From Fomitopsis serialis (Eukaryota > Basidiomycota > Agaricomycetes > Polyporales > Fomitopsidaceae), in assembly GCF_022376445.1 (NCBI RefSeq), contig NW_025955067.1, positions 62,001 to 126,000 of the forward strand: a stretch of DNA of 64,000 bases, in the 5' to 3' direction. The position numbers and the translations under genes were made by a program. Shown here piece by piece: positions 10,140 through 23,524 of this stretch; within the stretch, counting starts at the first letter, position 1; every line of letters begins with the position of its first letter. The notes under the pieces were generated by a model. That model did not search any database. It was given only the letters and a program-made list of their open reading frames with translations, and was not told the origin of the DNA.

Positions 10140-12370
10140 TCAGACCTCAGACTCGCCACTACTATCAATAATCAGCTGCCGACTCTTCTCAGATCGAGGT
10201 CGAATATCGCAGACAAACGGCTCAGGACGCCTATACATGTCATTAACGGCCTTGTTAATGTCATGGTACCGGAAAGGTTACTCACATGAGAGTCCCAGAG
10301 ACGAACTTCGGTGCAGGTATGATCTCCACGCCGTGCTTATCCCGCGCCTTGCCGATGTTCATAGTCGCTATGATGCTGGCGCAAGCAAGCCACACAATGT
10401 CGTCCGCGAAGTACCGCCCCGGACAGATCCTGTCCGTCGATTAGTCCCGGTCAGTAGTTCATACGATGCAAGTCTACCTTCTGCCAAAGCCGAAAACCAA
10501 CTTCTTCGGATCTTTGAGGTCAGAGTCCTCATTCGCGGCGATCCCAAGGAATCTCTCAGGCTTGAAGGTGTCCGGATCTGGGTACACCTTAGGGTCTCGG
10601 AATATTGCCCTGTATGGCACGTCAGAGAGGTAGCTCAAAATGATTCATTGGCATACCATAAGTTCGATATTATTGTCGAGCCTTTGGGTATGTGATAGCC
10701 ACGGTACACGTCGTCTACCGCAGCCTGATGCGGGACCGCTGAACATAAAGGTCAGTGACCACTGAGCAATGGTCAATTATCGGTGGTCATTACACGTCGT
10801 TAACGCCGGGCACCACCTGCGTTACGCATATGGCGTCAGCACAAAAGCTGTTGAACTATGATACGACCTCACCGGTATACCTCTCTTATGATGCACTCGA
10901 GATATGGCAGCGAAGGTCTATCTCCGAAGTCTGGAAGTCTTGAATCGCCAATTGCGTGTGTCAGTTCTTCCTGTGCCTTCTTGAATATGTCGGGATGCTG
11001 AACCATCACAAGTACGAATACGATCATACTTGTCAACGACTGTCATTTATTATCAATGATTTGCATCGCTTCCATGGACGTGATTGTGCTCACCGTGTCG
11101 GTCCCCGCTGAGCGTCAAGACTGAGCTCAGCAGGATTGACTGACATGATGACAGAGAAACTCTTACCCGCATACAGCGTCCCCGTAGCTCCCTTGATGTC
11201 GCGTTCGTCTTTCGCCGTCAAAAGTCCTTTCCTCGAGCAGTCTTCTATCAAGCGCGTCGTCAGTGAGGGCTTCGCAATGCCGGCAGCCTATGTCGCGGAT
11301 CAGCAGACGTTCGCACTGCGATCACAATCGGACGAATAGCACTCGCCATCTCCTTCTTGACCATTTGGTAGGGTATGTCTTCCATGGCCTCGATAGCTTT
11401 GCGCGCTTTTGCGGTAGCATGCTTGAAGCCCATGCCGGGCAGCCACGCAGGTATATATTTCACTACACACACGAGTCAGACTTCTGCCAGCCCGTGTGCA
11501 TCAATCACTCACGAATTGGGAAGAAATCCACCGGAGCCGAGCCAGTGCTACTGCCAACGAGACATGCTCTTATCCCGGCTTCCGTCGACTGAATGAGCGC
11601 ATCGCCGTCCCATGACGTGACAGTGTGTCCATAACCGATCTCGAAGACTATCCCTGCCGCGTATCTGTTAGAAAGAACATCAATAAGGTAGCAACGCCGC
11701 GCACCGTCCACCTCACCGTTTCAACTGATACACAAAGTCCTCCGGATTGCGCACGAGATCGAGTAGGAGACGGCGTACTTCCGTGCACTGTGTTGGGTGA
11801 TAACTGTTCGCAGAACCCCTGGCGATGAACGCTTGTTGATACCACTTTCTGACGCGTTTCCAGGTATCGTTGTTTGGATTGAACGCGAGGTTTCCTGTCC
11901 ACCCAACCCTGTAGCAAGATAGCCATGAAGATCAATGAGTGATTTGTTCACATGCCACTGATCGGACACTGTCAGACGTACATCTCTATGAAGTGCACAA
12001 GTCGTGGTCGATTGGAGTAATTCACTCCGCGTTTTTCCATGAGATCAACAGCGGCCTTGGCTGAGCTGAGGATTATGACGGGTTGGGTAAACATCTCAGC
12101 GTAGACAATGTCTCCTGTGGTTGATGTCGATCAGTTACCACTGCCGCGAAGGTATACATCGCGTCCATACATACCGTATTGAGTCGCCCATTCCATGAAT
12201 GTTAGGTGTTGGTCGATCTCTGGTAGTTGATGGGCATTGCCGAGGAAGGGGATGCGCGGGGGCCCCGGGGGCAAATCATCACGTTTCGCCCGTCGCCTGA
12301 GAAGATACGAGAGGACCATGGCGGCCAGGAACGGCCAAGCAACGCCCGTAAAGCTCGCTGAGATAGACAT
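10140..12370 (-). CDS. P450-3, cytochrome P450 monooxygenase (alpha group)
   Basis: Apparently intact 13-exon P450. Exon 1 (12,175-12,370) gives [20 protein letters not shown], a membrane anchor, then [20 protein letters not shown]. Next come [68 protein letters not shown], a 14-nt exon at 11,094-11,107 completing AGTDT, EVYR of ExxR (about 10,880), FKPERFLG and FGFGRR (10,490-10,610), and [10 protein letters not shown] (about 10,430). The end is [15 protein letters not shown]...SGESEV with stop at 10,140-10,142. It is a close paralogue of P450-1 and P450-7, same orientation; about 0.8 kb of upstream DNA is shared with P450-7. The likely role is oxidation of a cluster terpenoid, inferred from position only. 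Confidence 0.92.
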
Positions 12371-12439
12371 GATGGTAGAGGTCGCAGTGTAGTCCGAGTT
12401 GACGTCAAGTCCTAGCCGTTATAAACGACGCCGTCCGCG

Positions 12440-13300
12440 ATGGAGCGCATGATGTAGCATGATCCGATTGACTGCTTCTCGAGCTGAGACGCATACATTG
12501 TCAGTATTTGTACGGCATCTCTCCACATGTCCATGAATAACCTGATGTGTTCCTGAAGCTTCGACCCCAAGGCGCGCAATCCTACGTAATCCCGTAAGTA
12601 TGTGCCACAGTCACCTCCATCGAAGCACCGTTATCCGAGGAGCGTTGGAACATGGAAGGCGTGAGTGTGAAAATTGTGCACTCACTGATCAAAATCGCAT
12701 AGGCTCACAATTGGATACGGGTAACGGTAGGAGATAATGCGCAGTGACATGACACCATTCTCGTAACTGTCATGAACAAAATGCAGCATAAGGGCACGCG
12801 CATACGGCATAGCTGAGGCTCAAGCGTGTCAGATATCACATCTCTGAAGGAGCCGAATACCTTTCGTACTTACCTAGATCTTCTGCGGCGCCGCTCCCCG
12901 GCATGTGCTCATGCACAGAGATAAAACAGTGCTATTATCAACGTTTAGTCATGCTCATGCATAGCAAATTCGACATTTCTTTGAGGTCCCTTGGTGGATA
13001 CATGCCAATGTCCGACACTTGGTCACTAATAGCCTTCTCGACGTCTCTGGTAGTGGGGGGCCGCGACCGAATTCGCTATCTCAACCGTCTCTCCTCGTCC
13101 AGTCTTGGGTTCTGTATGGACGAGGTTGCATTCGCGAGCGACGCGCGAGCCACTGGCAGCTTGGTTTGATCTATCATCGTGAGCCAAAAGGTTGCAGAGT
13201 GCGTACCGGTCGCCACTGCGCAGTCACGGTCAGGCCGTGCGAGTGAGCCGTGACTACATAGATAGTTTTTGTCACGTATATATGCTTGTAAATCAAGCCA
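12440..13300 (-). repeat. Upstream block duplicated at P450-7, holding a gene relic
   Basis: This block matches 28,130-28,945 upstream of P450-7 over most of its length. The minus-strand reading is partly conserved: LDLQAYIRDKN then HSATF and LPVARASLA here, against LELQAYIRDKN, YSATF and LVARSSLA there. Nearer the P450 start, both copies read SKLQ.HI.LFMDMW followed by AVQ.LT. The latter stretch vaguely resembles the C-terminal helices of fungal-specific transcription factors, which is a weak impression only. Neither copy gives a complete gene. Confidence 0.6.
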
Positions 13301-14832
13301 GCTTGATACATTAGTCGAAGGATCGGTCACAATATGTCGGTGAAAGTCGCATTCATGGCGATGTGTTGGATGTGCTGGCTTCTTAGTTCTTGCTGTTTTC
13401 GGAAGTCTATGTTGCGGCGCCACAACGCAACCTTTTTCGGATTGTTCACGTGACTCTGACTGGGACGCAAGCGACGCGCGACGTCTTCCTGCAGAACGAC
13501 GCAGAGTCACTCAAGATTCCTCGCCGCACCGCCTTTCATCCTGCACCGTTCGATTCGTCTTGCGAAGGCGTCATGAAAAGTGGCTGAATAACACAAAATC
13601 TTGATTTCCGCGTCCTCAGGACCGTCCTGGCCCCTCACGCGAAGGAACCTGAGATACGCGGTGGCGATGGAAGGGGACATCATGGTATGCGGCCAAATAC
13701 AGCGGGCATCCCAAATTGAATGTGCGTTGTCCGATGCTGAATGCGAGGAAGGGTAGGCATGTCGGACTCAAAGTTACATATCACTGATAAAGGACATAAC
13801 CCGTGTGTGGTGTGTCTCATCGCGAAGCCAGTCAATTCGGTGGGTGCCAGACAGAAGTTTGTGACTGCTGCCTGCGGCGTAGCTCGCATTCCGTGCCGGT
13901 TCTCCTCTTATCGTCTCATTGTCACTGCCCCAGAGGCCTTCAAGTCAATGGAAAGCGGGCGGCGTGGTACTCCCACATACTTATATGTACCTGGAAGATG
14001 CATATACCTGGCGCTTAGGTCGTGAGCTGGATCCGCGTCGGACTTAGAGAGAATATGCTGCTTGAGTGCATTCCAATTTACCGATTGCGGATCAGTCACA
14101 TTCCGTACTCACTCAGTACGTGTTTCAGGATCTGCGGACGGTCGAACGAAGAAACTCCTACGCGCTTGTCATCGAGCCCAAATCGAGGTCCTCTGCGCTG
14201 ATCTCTCGTGGTCAGACTGCACAGCAACGTAACTCTCTGTCAGAGATGATGATGACGGCTTCTCCAGCCATTCAACACGAATGTAATGACACGTCCTCAC
14301 GTTCACTATGAGTGTGACCGTCATGTCTGGAAGTTCTCCACAGCATCACCGCTGTTTCAAGTTGACTTTTCATGTGGGCAACCTCTCCAAGGCGGCGAAT
14401 TCGTAGGCCGGCTAAGAAGCTCACGGAAAGGGATTCGATGTACGGACATTCTGAGCTGACTGCTTTTCCTAGGTCTGCACTTCATATTCCTAGGGTCGAG
14501 CGCACACTGTTGCAATAAAATAGACTCCTCGATCTTGTGGGCTCATGCCGAGATTCGTGGAATGTGCCGCCGTCGGCGCTGTGGGCGCGGAGGAGTCAAT
14601 ACCAGTCAATCCCGACTAGCGCTCAACGAAGCCAGCCTTCTTGATCAGCAGTTTTGATCGTGTCGGGGACTACGGGTAGCTTTGTGCAGTCATCCAGGTT
14701 TTCTATATAGCTCCTCCTCAGTGCATACCTCTACGGCCTTGTCCTCAGTTGCAGGCGTCCCTTCCAACTTCCCCTCGTCCGTAGATAGTCGAGACGTTGA
14801 CATAGCCGGGCACGCGATCAGTATCCATTCAA
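13301..14832. other. Intergenic, nothing recognised
   Basis: Short open frames only, for example 13,741-14,025 plus. No domain, splice pattern or internal duplicate was recognised. The last part is the presumed promoter of the flavin monooxygenase. Confidence 0.5.
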
Positions 14833-17002
14833 ATGGAATACAAGCCAGCTGTTCTCATCGTATGCGAAGCTAGTCAGCCGTCAGCGGGCATCGCTGACAC
14901 GCTATCACACAGGTCGGAGCCGGGCCTACCGGTCTAGTGCTCGCTCTTTCGCTGCTCAAGAATGGTGTCCCTATCCGTATCATCGAGAAATCGAGTGTTC
15001 CTCACGGCGGCGCCCGAGGCACAGCTATACAGGTATGACCATGCGTTCGAGGCGATGTCCTACGCTGATATCGTGTTGCTGTCCAGCCTCGTACCTTAGA
15101 ATTGTTGGCGTTTCTGGGGGCTGTAAACGATGTATTCGCGATCTCTACCCCGCCACTCCTGATGGCTACACATGGGACCGGTCAGGAAGTCTTGAAGATC
15201 ACAAGATGGGAGCAAGATGCCGGGCCGTCCCCTCACATTCCCTATGTACGTGTATTGTCTGACGCTTGAACGGATTGTGGTTGCTGATCTTTATGCTGTG
15301 CAGCCCCGGGTCGCCTCTTCTTGCCAGGCCGAGTTCGAGAAGGTCCTAAGGAAGCACATCGAGAAGCTGGGCGCGAAGGTAGAATATGGGGTGGAACTCA
15401 CGACGTTTGAGCAGCACGCCCATGGAGTGGTAGCGCATCTTCGGGTTTCGTCCAAATCTGGCGACGCTACATCTGAAGAAACAGTTGAGTGCGCATACAT
15501 GGTTGGTGGAGATGGTGCGAAAGGTAGGCCTACGCTACTGCAGCAAAGTGAGTCGAAAAATGATTCAAGATTGATCAGGGCACATCCGGAAAAGTCTTGG
15601 CCTGTCTTTTCTGGGCGAGACCAAGGAAGCGGAACGCATGTTCACGGCAAATGTAGACGTTGACGGTCTTGACGGAGAGGTGCGTCTCGCTCTCATTATT
15701 GAGATTGCATCGGAAGCTCACCGTGTAACAGTACTGGCACACGTGGGGGACATTCAACACAGCGGGGTCAGTGGATTACCTAGTATACAATCGTAGCCTC
15801 TGACAGCTGTGCAGATTCGCGCTGAAGCCTCTTAAGCCGGCTCCCCTATTCCAGGTTCAAGCATTGGGTCCCGATCTGCCTGACACCTTTCCCACAGATA
15901 CTGAGGGTATCCAGCGACTGTTCGAATCGATTAGCGGTAGTCAGGATATCGCCTTGTCTAACGCCGCTTGGGTCTCGACGTGGAAGTGAGTGCCGTATAG
16001 GAGTGCTACAGTATCCACCCTCACGGCACTCTGAAGGGCGAACATTCGGATGGCAAATACTTTCAGCGTCGGAAGAGTCTTCTTGGCTGGAGGTACGTGT
16101 GTACCGCAAACTCGGTACAAGAAGACTCACACGATTTGTTTCTGCAGACAGCGCACACTGCCATTCGCCAGCAGGCGGTCAAGGCGCGAACACCGCCATG
16201 CAGGATGCGGTGAGTATAGTATATACCGCTGATCAGGGCTGTATGGATAGCTGACCCGAGCTCGCAGTTCAATCTGGCCTGGAAGCTCGCGCTTGTCATC
16301 CGCGGGCTTGCTTCGCCTGCTCTTCTCAGAACCTATGATGCTGAGCGTGTGCCAGTTGTGGCGGAGATGCTCAGTTTGTCCACGGAGCTTCATTCTCTCG
16401 CCTTCAACCGGCCCCGCGCCTCGGCTGTCGACGCAGGCGAAGAGATTAGCAACGACAAAGCTATGTTCCGTCCTAGGAAACTGCTTCAGCTCGGAATCAA
16501 CTACCGATGGTCGCCCATCGTCCTGGAAGCCCGCGCGGGCGAAGATGATGCATCAGCGAACGATCCGTATGGGCAGGAGACGTCAAAACTACGTGCTGGC
16601 GACCGTGCACCGGATGCGACGCCGCTCATCGATGCGGACAATACTTCGACTGGAGTCATTACATTGCACTCGACTTTCTCCGTCGAGCACCATACAATTA
16701 TCGCCTTCCCGTCCGCCGCAGATACGCTCGCAATCCTCGAACCTTTGACAAAGCATGTTGACGTAGGACTGGCAAGAATTTCCGTCGTTCATCGGAATGT
16801 GCCGGGCAGGGAGATGCGAATCAAAGGTTCGCGAGCCCTCGTCGATGTCGAAGGGACGGCCCATGCTGGTTATGACGTGCACGGCGATGGACTCTCCTTC
16901 GTGGTGATCAGACCGGACGGCATCATCGGAGCGTATACGCATGGCATGGCTGGTATTGACCGTTACTTCGCGGCATTGCAGGGGTTCGCTGCTTGCCAGT
17001 GA
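14833..17002 (+). CDS. FAD-dependent aromatic-hydroxylase-like monooxygenase
   Basis: Class A flavoprotein monooxygenase of the phenol 2-monooxygenase/PCP-4-monooxygenase type; it would insert one oxygen using NAD(P)H and FAD. Ten exons splice in frame (14833-14859, 14913-15032, 15087-15245, 15304-15523, 15579-15679, 15732-15766, 15815-15985, 16037-16092, 16148-16209, 16268-17002) to about 561 residues. The first exon is only nine codons. Visible motifs: Rossmann GxGxxG as VGAGPTGL (residues 10-17), the DG motif GGDGAKG at about 170, and the FAD-ribityl GD motif GRVFLAGDSAHCHSPAGGQG (D297). A C-terminal domain with RAGDRAPD fits the thioredoxin-like domain of this family. No breaks were found. 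Such enzymes can epoxidise or hydroxylate polyketide or terpenoid substrates; a tailoring role here is inferred from position between P450-3 and P450-4. Confidence 0.92.
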
Positions 17003-18824
17003 AAGTTGACAAGAACTTAGCACGAGCGGGTAGTGTAGAGAGGTCTACGTCATATGGAGAATTCAGAGTATACACCGTCAGCATGATCCGTGCTGTCATG
17101 GTAGAATTTCCGAGCAATATTCCAGGTAAGTTAGAACAATGGCTAGAGCCTACGTAGAGCTCGGCGGCGACTCGGTGGGACGTTATGGCGCATGTGGCGC
17201 AGCCGACATGCAGGCGCCTGTCTTGTTTGGTCTTGTTGTTCAACTGCGACATGATTCTTGACACCTCACATCTACACCTCTACGTCATCATGGAAGGAAT
17301 CGCCGGGCTTTGTGCCCGCACCGCTCTGGCACCCGCCGAGTACTATCTCGAAAGTGGTGAGATCCGACGTGATTAATTGATTCGTGGTACAATGCTACTA
17401 GCACCGTGACTGTAGAATCAGCAACATCATCAAGTTACTTATCCGAGTCAATACATCACCTGAACGGGCTTATTCTGACGCAATATCTGCTTCTGATAGG
17501 ATGTTGAGGTCGCAGGAAACCCGTGCCAGTTTCAGATTGTCGTCGGAACTTAGTAACGCGAATACGACGCGATACAATTGCGACGAGTAACAACTCATCA
17601 TCACGACGCAGGTGCTTGAGGGTCGGGGCGCAGACCGGAAGGCTTGGTGGGAGTATCTCATGCATACTAGAGACTAATCAGGTATGACGGTGTCGGACGC
17701 CGCGCATCGCACAAGGTAAGTAGCCTCGAGGCTATCGTCCAGGGCGCCGAGCGATGTATAGTCGGCCATAAGCGCCGGCAGGACCATACGCCGAGGACCG
17801 CATGTCGGCCTCGAGTCTCAACTAAACTGTATGTTCTGTTCATACCTTCCATCTCTGCAGATCACATATTCCGACACCTAGCTAATTAGTGATCTAGGTA
17901 TTTTCGTTCGGGCTCCTGTCGATTAGAGTAGTACTATTAGTGAGGCTTGAAATAGTACTATACAAATGTGAGGCCTGAGCTCGATAATGGAAAACATCGC
18001 AAATGGGAGAGTGGGGTAGACCGCCGCGCGGTCTTCGAGAGTATTAGGGGAGAAAGGAAGGAGTGTAAGTAGTAGCTAGTGCGGGGCGCAGCCCTCCGGG
18101 CTGCCAGACCCAAAACGAACCACCGGGACCTGTGGGTGCGGATGAGCTGCGAGGGCGGGTGGGACACCGCGGCCGCTTCGTAGCGTGATCCTTCACAGGT
18201 TGCGGGAGGAAGCGCGTCGAGCCAATGGAATGAAGGGGGAATGTACTTGCCTGAGCTGGGAAGCAAGTGGTGAGAAGACGCGGAGAGGGAGAGGTGGGTG
18301 GGTGAAAAGACGACCGAGGACAGAAACGGAAGCTCTAGGGTGCTTCGTTGAAGTTCGGACGTGGGCGCGCAAAGAGAGAGCGATGCGCGCCTAAGCCCTG
18401 CACTTCCCTACTTAGACTAATCTCTGCGCTCGGCTCGTGCCTCGCCTCTCGCAGATCGCCATACTCGCGCAGCTCCACTACCGTGTTAGCCGTGAGCGAC
18501 GCTCCCATGCCAGTGGCACCGGCGTAGCCGAAGTATGTGCTCACAAGGAGCCCTATACAAGCCTTAAATCACAGGATGCGTTATTTTCAGGGCAGACGAC
18601 CTGCCCAGGCAAATGCGGTAGGGGACGTATGGAAATTGAGTGCCATACTGACATTGATGTGACTCGCAATCAACCACTAGCAGCAGCCTAGGCTAATATT
18701 GGGTTATCTGCAGGGCCACTTTCGAAGCCTGGGGTATACCATCTACCTCACGTCCCAAGTCAAGAAGTGACGTTGCTCACTATTCTTGAAACCTCACGCC
18801 GAATACCCCGTTGTACGTTCAGCC
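17003..18824. other. Intergenic, nothing recognised
   Basis: About 1.8 kb without a convincing gene. Open frames such as 17,958-18,266 minus and 18,185-18,394 plus show no domain. A purine-rich plus strand runs at about 18,200-18,380. The last few hundred bases must hold the P450-4 promoter. Confidence 0.5.
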
Positions 18825-21063
18825 ATGTCTCTGCTCGTGGATGTCCCGCTTCAAATTCTTCTTGCTGCCGTCTCAGCTACTCTAATCGGTTGTATTTTGC
18901 TCTATGTGACCCGCTTTACATCCGCGGATGACCTCCCTCCGGGCCCTCGTCCTCTTCCGTTGATAGGGAATGCCCATCAGTTCCCGATGAAAGATGTAGA
19001 GCGAACATTTGCAGGTTGGAGTGATCAATACGGTGCGCTTCATGCGCAGTGGTCCATGCCTGGTTGCTTACATCATTTTAAACCACAGGAGACATTATAT
19101 TCCTCAGAATATTCACGCGTCCGATGTTGATCGTCAATTCTACAACAGCTGCGCGAGATCTTCTGGAGAAACGAAGCGCAAAGTCTTCCGATCGGCCATC
19201 GTCAGTCCTCATGACGGATTTGTGAGTGATTATTCCCTCAGCTCAAGCGATGGCTCGCCGAGCAGAGCGACCGACCGTAGGTTCGGATGGGGCAACGTGA
19301 TCGCGACCTTGCCGATGGGCGAACGACTTAACAAACATCGACGATGGATCCATTCTACATTCTTTACCGAAGGCTCGCTCAGTCAGTTCGCGTCAGCTCA
19401 GTCAAGAGAGACCCGAACCCTTATTGGAGGACTCTTGCGTACACCGGAGCGACATGCAGCTCACGTTCACAGGTATTGATCAGTCATGATAGGATGCGTT
19501 GAGTCCTCGTCTGACATAGTTTCACCAGACTCGCGTCATCCCTCGTCCTGGAAGCCCTCTACGGGCACACTATCACATCCGAGGACGACGAATACCTCAC
19601 TTACGCTGAACAGGCACTGATAGGCACAGCGGAAGCAGCAGCACCTGGTGCTGCGATTGTAGATTTCCTTCCTTTTCGTGAGTGTCCAGCGAGCGATTGT
19701 GCGCGTACCACGGTTTCACACGGAAGGTTGCTCTTGGTAGTGCGCCATGTCCCCGCATGGTTTCCAGGCGCGGAATTCAAGAGACGGGCAATTAAGACAA
19801 AGGCTGCAGTGCATCTCGCGCATACGAAGCCATATGAGCTAGTTGAGAGACTCATGGTATGTGCGGGACGCTGTACGGCTGACTCTGACAGCGAACCTGA
19901 TCATCCCATCCAGGCCTCAGGAGACGAGAAGCCGTCGCTAGTTAGGTCTCTTATTGAGCAGTATACAGCGAAGGGTACGTTGGCTGCAGAACGGGATGAC
20001 ATCATGAACGTCGGAGCAATAACCTATGTCGGTACGTGTCAGTAGTTCTCGCAGTAGCCGCACTCTCAAATCAGACGTCTTATAGCTGCAATTGACACCG
20101 TTCGTTCGCCGTTTACTTCAAACATCGTCGCGTTGATCCCAAAGACAGACACAATCGGTGTTGCTGAACTTCATCCTAGCTATGGTCCTTCATCCTGAGG
20201 TATTTGTCAAAGCTCAAGAGGAAATCGACCGCGTCATTGGCAATGATCGCTTGCCAGAGCCGAGCGACAGGGAGTCGCTACCATACCTTGAGTGCATCCT
20301 TAGAGAGGTTTATCGGTACGTCGCTTTTGATATCATTACGACACCGTAGCCTTACACGAATAGGTGGAATCCCCCTGGACCTCTAGGTATATTGCGCCTC
20401 GGCCGAAACGATGCATGAACGTACTGAAGAACTTCTGCAGGTCTTCCCCATGTACTTAGTGAAGAAGACACGTACAGAGGATACCGCCTTCCGAAGGGTT
20501 GCATGATTCTCGCGAACCTCTGGTTGGTACAATGCTACAACGACAATCGTCCCACTCGCTCATTGCCTGCCTGTCAGGTTCATGACCCATAATGCGGAGC
20601 TCTACCCCGATCCGGAGTCGTTCCGCCCGGAACGTTTCTGGGGCCTATCTGAGGAGAAGTTAGAGGAGTTGTGTCCTCGCAACGTCATCTTTGGCTACGG
20701 CAGGCGGTGCGTCGGGAAACAAGCCACCCAGGACTTCCGATACTGAGATGAGACTTCGTCACTGCAGGATTTGTCCGGGTCGCCGCTTCGCTGACAGGAG
20801 CATCTGGCTGGCCATGGCCGCTATGATCGCTACTTTGGACATACGGAAAGCACGCGATGCGTCAGGCGAGGAGATAACTCCCCGGATGGCCTTCACGTCT
20901 GGTTCAGTAACAAGGTGCGTAAGAGCGTGGGGTCTCACATGGACAGATTGGTTCGCTAAAGGCTGTTCGGTACAGCCACGCCGAGGACTTTGTGTGCTCC
21001 ATCTCGCCGCGCGCCGCAGCCACGAGTCTAATAGCCAGTATTGCTACATCGGTGACACCCTGA
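18825..21063 (+). CDS. P450-4, cytochrome P450 monooxygenase (gamma group)
   Basis: Apparently intact P450. The start at 18,825 is chosen because the paralogue P450-14 begins with the same MSLL; an in-frame ATG also exists at 18,786. Exon 1 (18,825-19,032) holds the anchor and [20 protein letters not shown]. Then [65 protein letters not shown], a 14-nt exon at 20,086-20,099, EVYR of ExxR (about 20,310), RPERFWG and FGYGRR (about 20,610-20,705), and [11 protein letters not shown] (about 20,770). It ends [14 protein letters not shown]...ATSVTP with stop at 21,061-21,063. The I-helix motif reads AAIDT where most copies have AG.DT, so the usual Gly is Ala. It converges on P450-5 with 242 bp between stops. 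Confidence 0.92.
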
Positions 21064-21305
21064 ATGAATTGTGATTAAGTATGTACGTTCACCACGGCGC
21101 CTGCTACTAGAACCTCGAGATATAGCATGCCAGTGGCGATGAGGCTATTGGAGTGTTGCTGTTCATGTGTTTAACATATGTATATCTTTCGTTTCAGATA
21201 CGTCCGGGGAACAATGAGGATACTGTTACATGGCACGGCCCATTACCAATGAGAGTATGACAGCGTGAAATGGTTGCTTCTGAATGGTACTATCTCGATC
21301 CTCTG

Positions 21306-23524
21306 TCACGTCTGCGTTGACTTTCCGTTTGTGATGAGTTCTATGGCCTTTTTGGATCGCGGTGTCATGGTACATTTGAACTTGTGAGGATGACTGAGTG
21401 AATACATCAGTTACGTGCTTTCTCCCGTAGGAAAGGTGTCGTACTTAATGAAACCGGATGAGAATGTCCCCGGCGGCGTGATTTCATTGTCCATTGCGTC
21501 ACGAGCCTTGCCAAGGTCGAATGTTGCTACGATGTTAGCCATCGCCTGCCAAATCCCAATTTCTGCGAAGCGGCGACCTGGGCATATGCTGCAAAGCGGC
21601 GGGCAAACCTTGATTAGTTTATCAAAGCACAAAAATCAAGACACCGCTTACCGCCGACCAAAACCGAAGACGATGTTCCGTGGATCCTCCTGACTCTCAT
21701 ATAACCCATTGAAGCGGTCTGGACAGAAGGTCTCCGGGTCGGGATAGACGTTGGCATCATGCAGCATAAACCTAAACAGCACCTTGTCAACGATGGCTAC
21801 TAAGAGATATTTAATCCACGTTGACCATAGATTCGGCATGACCATTGTCCCCTTCGGTATCCAGCACCCACGATACTCGTCGTCTTCGCGTAATACATGA
21901 GATACACCTGTGGGATGAGTTCGATGACAACAAGTCGGTGAGGCCCAGAACAGAAGTACCTAACGGTGCAGGGGAGGAGAACCTATGTCGCTGCAGTAAA
22001 ATGATGGACTACTTGTCAATGACAACAACCGTCACATACCGGTACGTCTCCTTGAGGATGCAATCAAGGTATGGCAGTGCATCCCTGTCGGTGAAAGTCG
22101 GAAGCCTTGCACCACCGATTACGCGGTCTATCTCCTCTTGCGCCTTGGCGTACACATCCGGATACAAGACCATAGCAAGAAGGAAGACCATGAGTACGGT
22201 CTGGGTCTAGTTTGAGAATGAGCTGATGTAGCACGGCGTATGTCATGGATGCTACCGTATCTGTTCCGCCTGTATGCAAGTCACATCAGCGGCAATCAAG
22301 CGTTCGAGTTGTACAGATGAAACCCACCTGCATACAACGCGAGTCCAAACATCATGATCTCTGGCTTCTCACTGTCCAGAGTTCCCTTGGATGAGGATTC
22401 CTTGATCAATGACGATATCACGGAGGCTTCAATCCCATCTTCGGTCTTTAGTTGTTCAATTCCATGAGACATGCAGCGTCAGAGATCTCATGAATGCTTA
22501 CCAGCATGCTCTCCGCCAAGTCGTACGTTCGCTGCGCAGCATCTCTGACGGTTTTCTTGATCCACACGGCATTTTGCTTGAAGCCTGCACCAGGAAACCA
22601 GGCTGGGAGGTATCTCACTGACAGAATGCGATATCAGGAGCTACGAATGAAGGGACGAAGCGATCAGCGCCGAATCGCACTCACAAGACGGGATGAGGTC
22701 CACAGGGAGTGTTCCAGGAGTCGAAAAGTTCATCGTCTCCTCCACTGCCTTCTCGACGACGTGATAATACTCATCGTCTGGGGATGTTAATGTGTGCCCG
22801 TAAAGATATTGAAGCATAAAGGACGCAAAGTATCTATGCAACTCGTTGTTTGAGAACGCTTGGTAACTCAACGAACTTAGAAGCGCACCGGTAGATATGG
22901 GTTCCAAAGTCCTCCGGATCGTTCAGCAATCCCACTAGTAAAGCAATCACATCGCGCCTCTGCATGTCGGCGAACGCGGCGAGGCAAGACCTGGAAAAGA
23001 AAGGCTTTTGCATCCATCGTCGATGCTTGCGAAACTCCTCATTGTATGACATTAACGAGAAATCGTGCTCCCACCCCAGCCTGAGACATCAGAAGTGACA
23101 ATCAGTGAGATAAGCGACACTCGATGCACTCACAGGTCTGTCATCATGACCGAATGCGGTCTATCCGAGTATATTGCACTACGTTTGTCCAGCAGATCTC
23201 GTGCAGCGGCCGCAGAATTGATAACCAAGACGGGCGTGTTGAACATCCGCAAGAAAATCATGTCCCCTAGTGCAGTGGAGTTAGCCACAACCCCGCAGTG
23301 TAAGTATCTCGAACGCTCGTACCATACTTCTTCCCCCATTGCGCGAACCTCTTCTCTGGGAACTCTAGAGCCATCTGTAGAATGTTTCCCAGAACAGGAA
23401 ATGGACGAGGGCCAGGTGGCAGATGGCGTCGACGAGACAGCTGTCGCCACTGTGGTACATAGTAGGCGAGGGTGACGAGAATCACTGCCGCGAACGCAGC
23501 TTGAACGCCGAGTGATATAGTCAT
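21306..23524 (-). CDS. P450-5, cytochrome P450 monooxygenase (beta group)
   Basis: Apparently intact and a near-copy of P450-2, including introns. The start at 23,524 gives [17 protein letters not shown], an anchor, then [14 protein letters not shown]. Then [64 protein letters not shown], a 14-nt exon at 22,256-22,269 (GGTDT), ETYR of ExxR (about 22,055), CPDRFNG and FGFGRR (about 21,655-21,760), and [11 protein letters not shown] (about 21,590). The reading frame seems to stop after the haem exon (STGEST), but that stop is inside the last intron. The final exon ends in STQT with stop at 21,306-21,308. It is convergent with P450-4. Confidence 0.92.

Noticed and set aside
13076..13510. 144-codon minus ORF as an intact gene
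   Set aside because: Only part is conserved with 28,716-28,991 and no complete frame, start or domain could be supported.
18786..18824. Upstream ATG as the P450-4 start
   Set aside because: Paralogue P450-14 starts at the equivalent of 18,825, and the extra 13 residues precede the membrane anchor without support.
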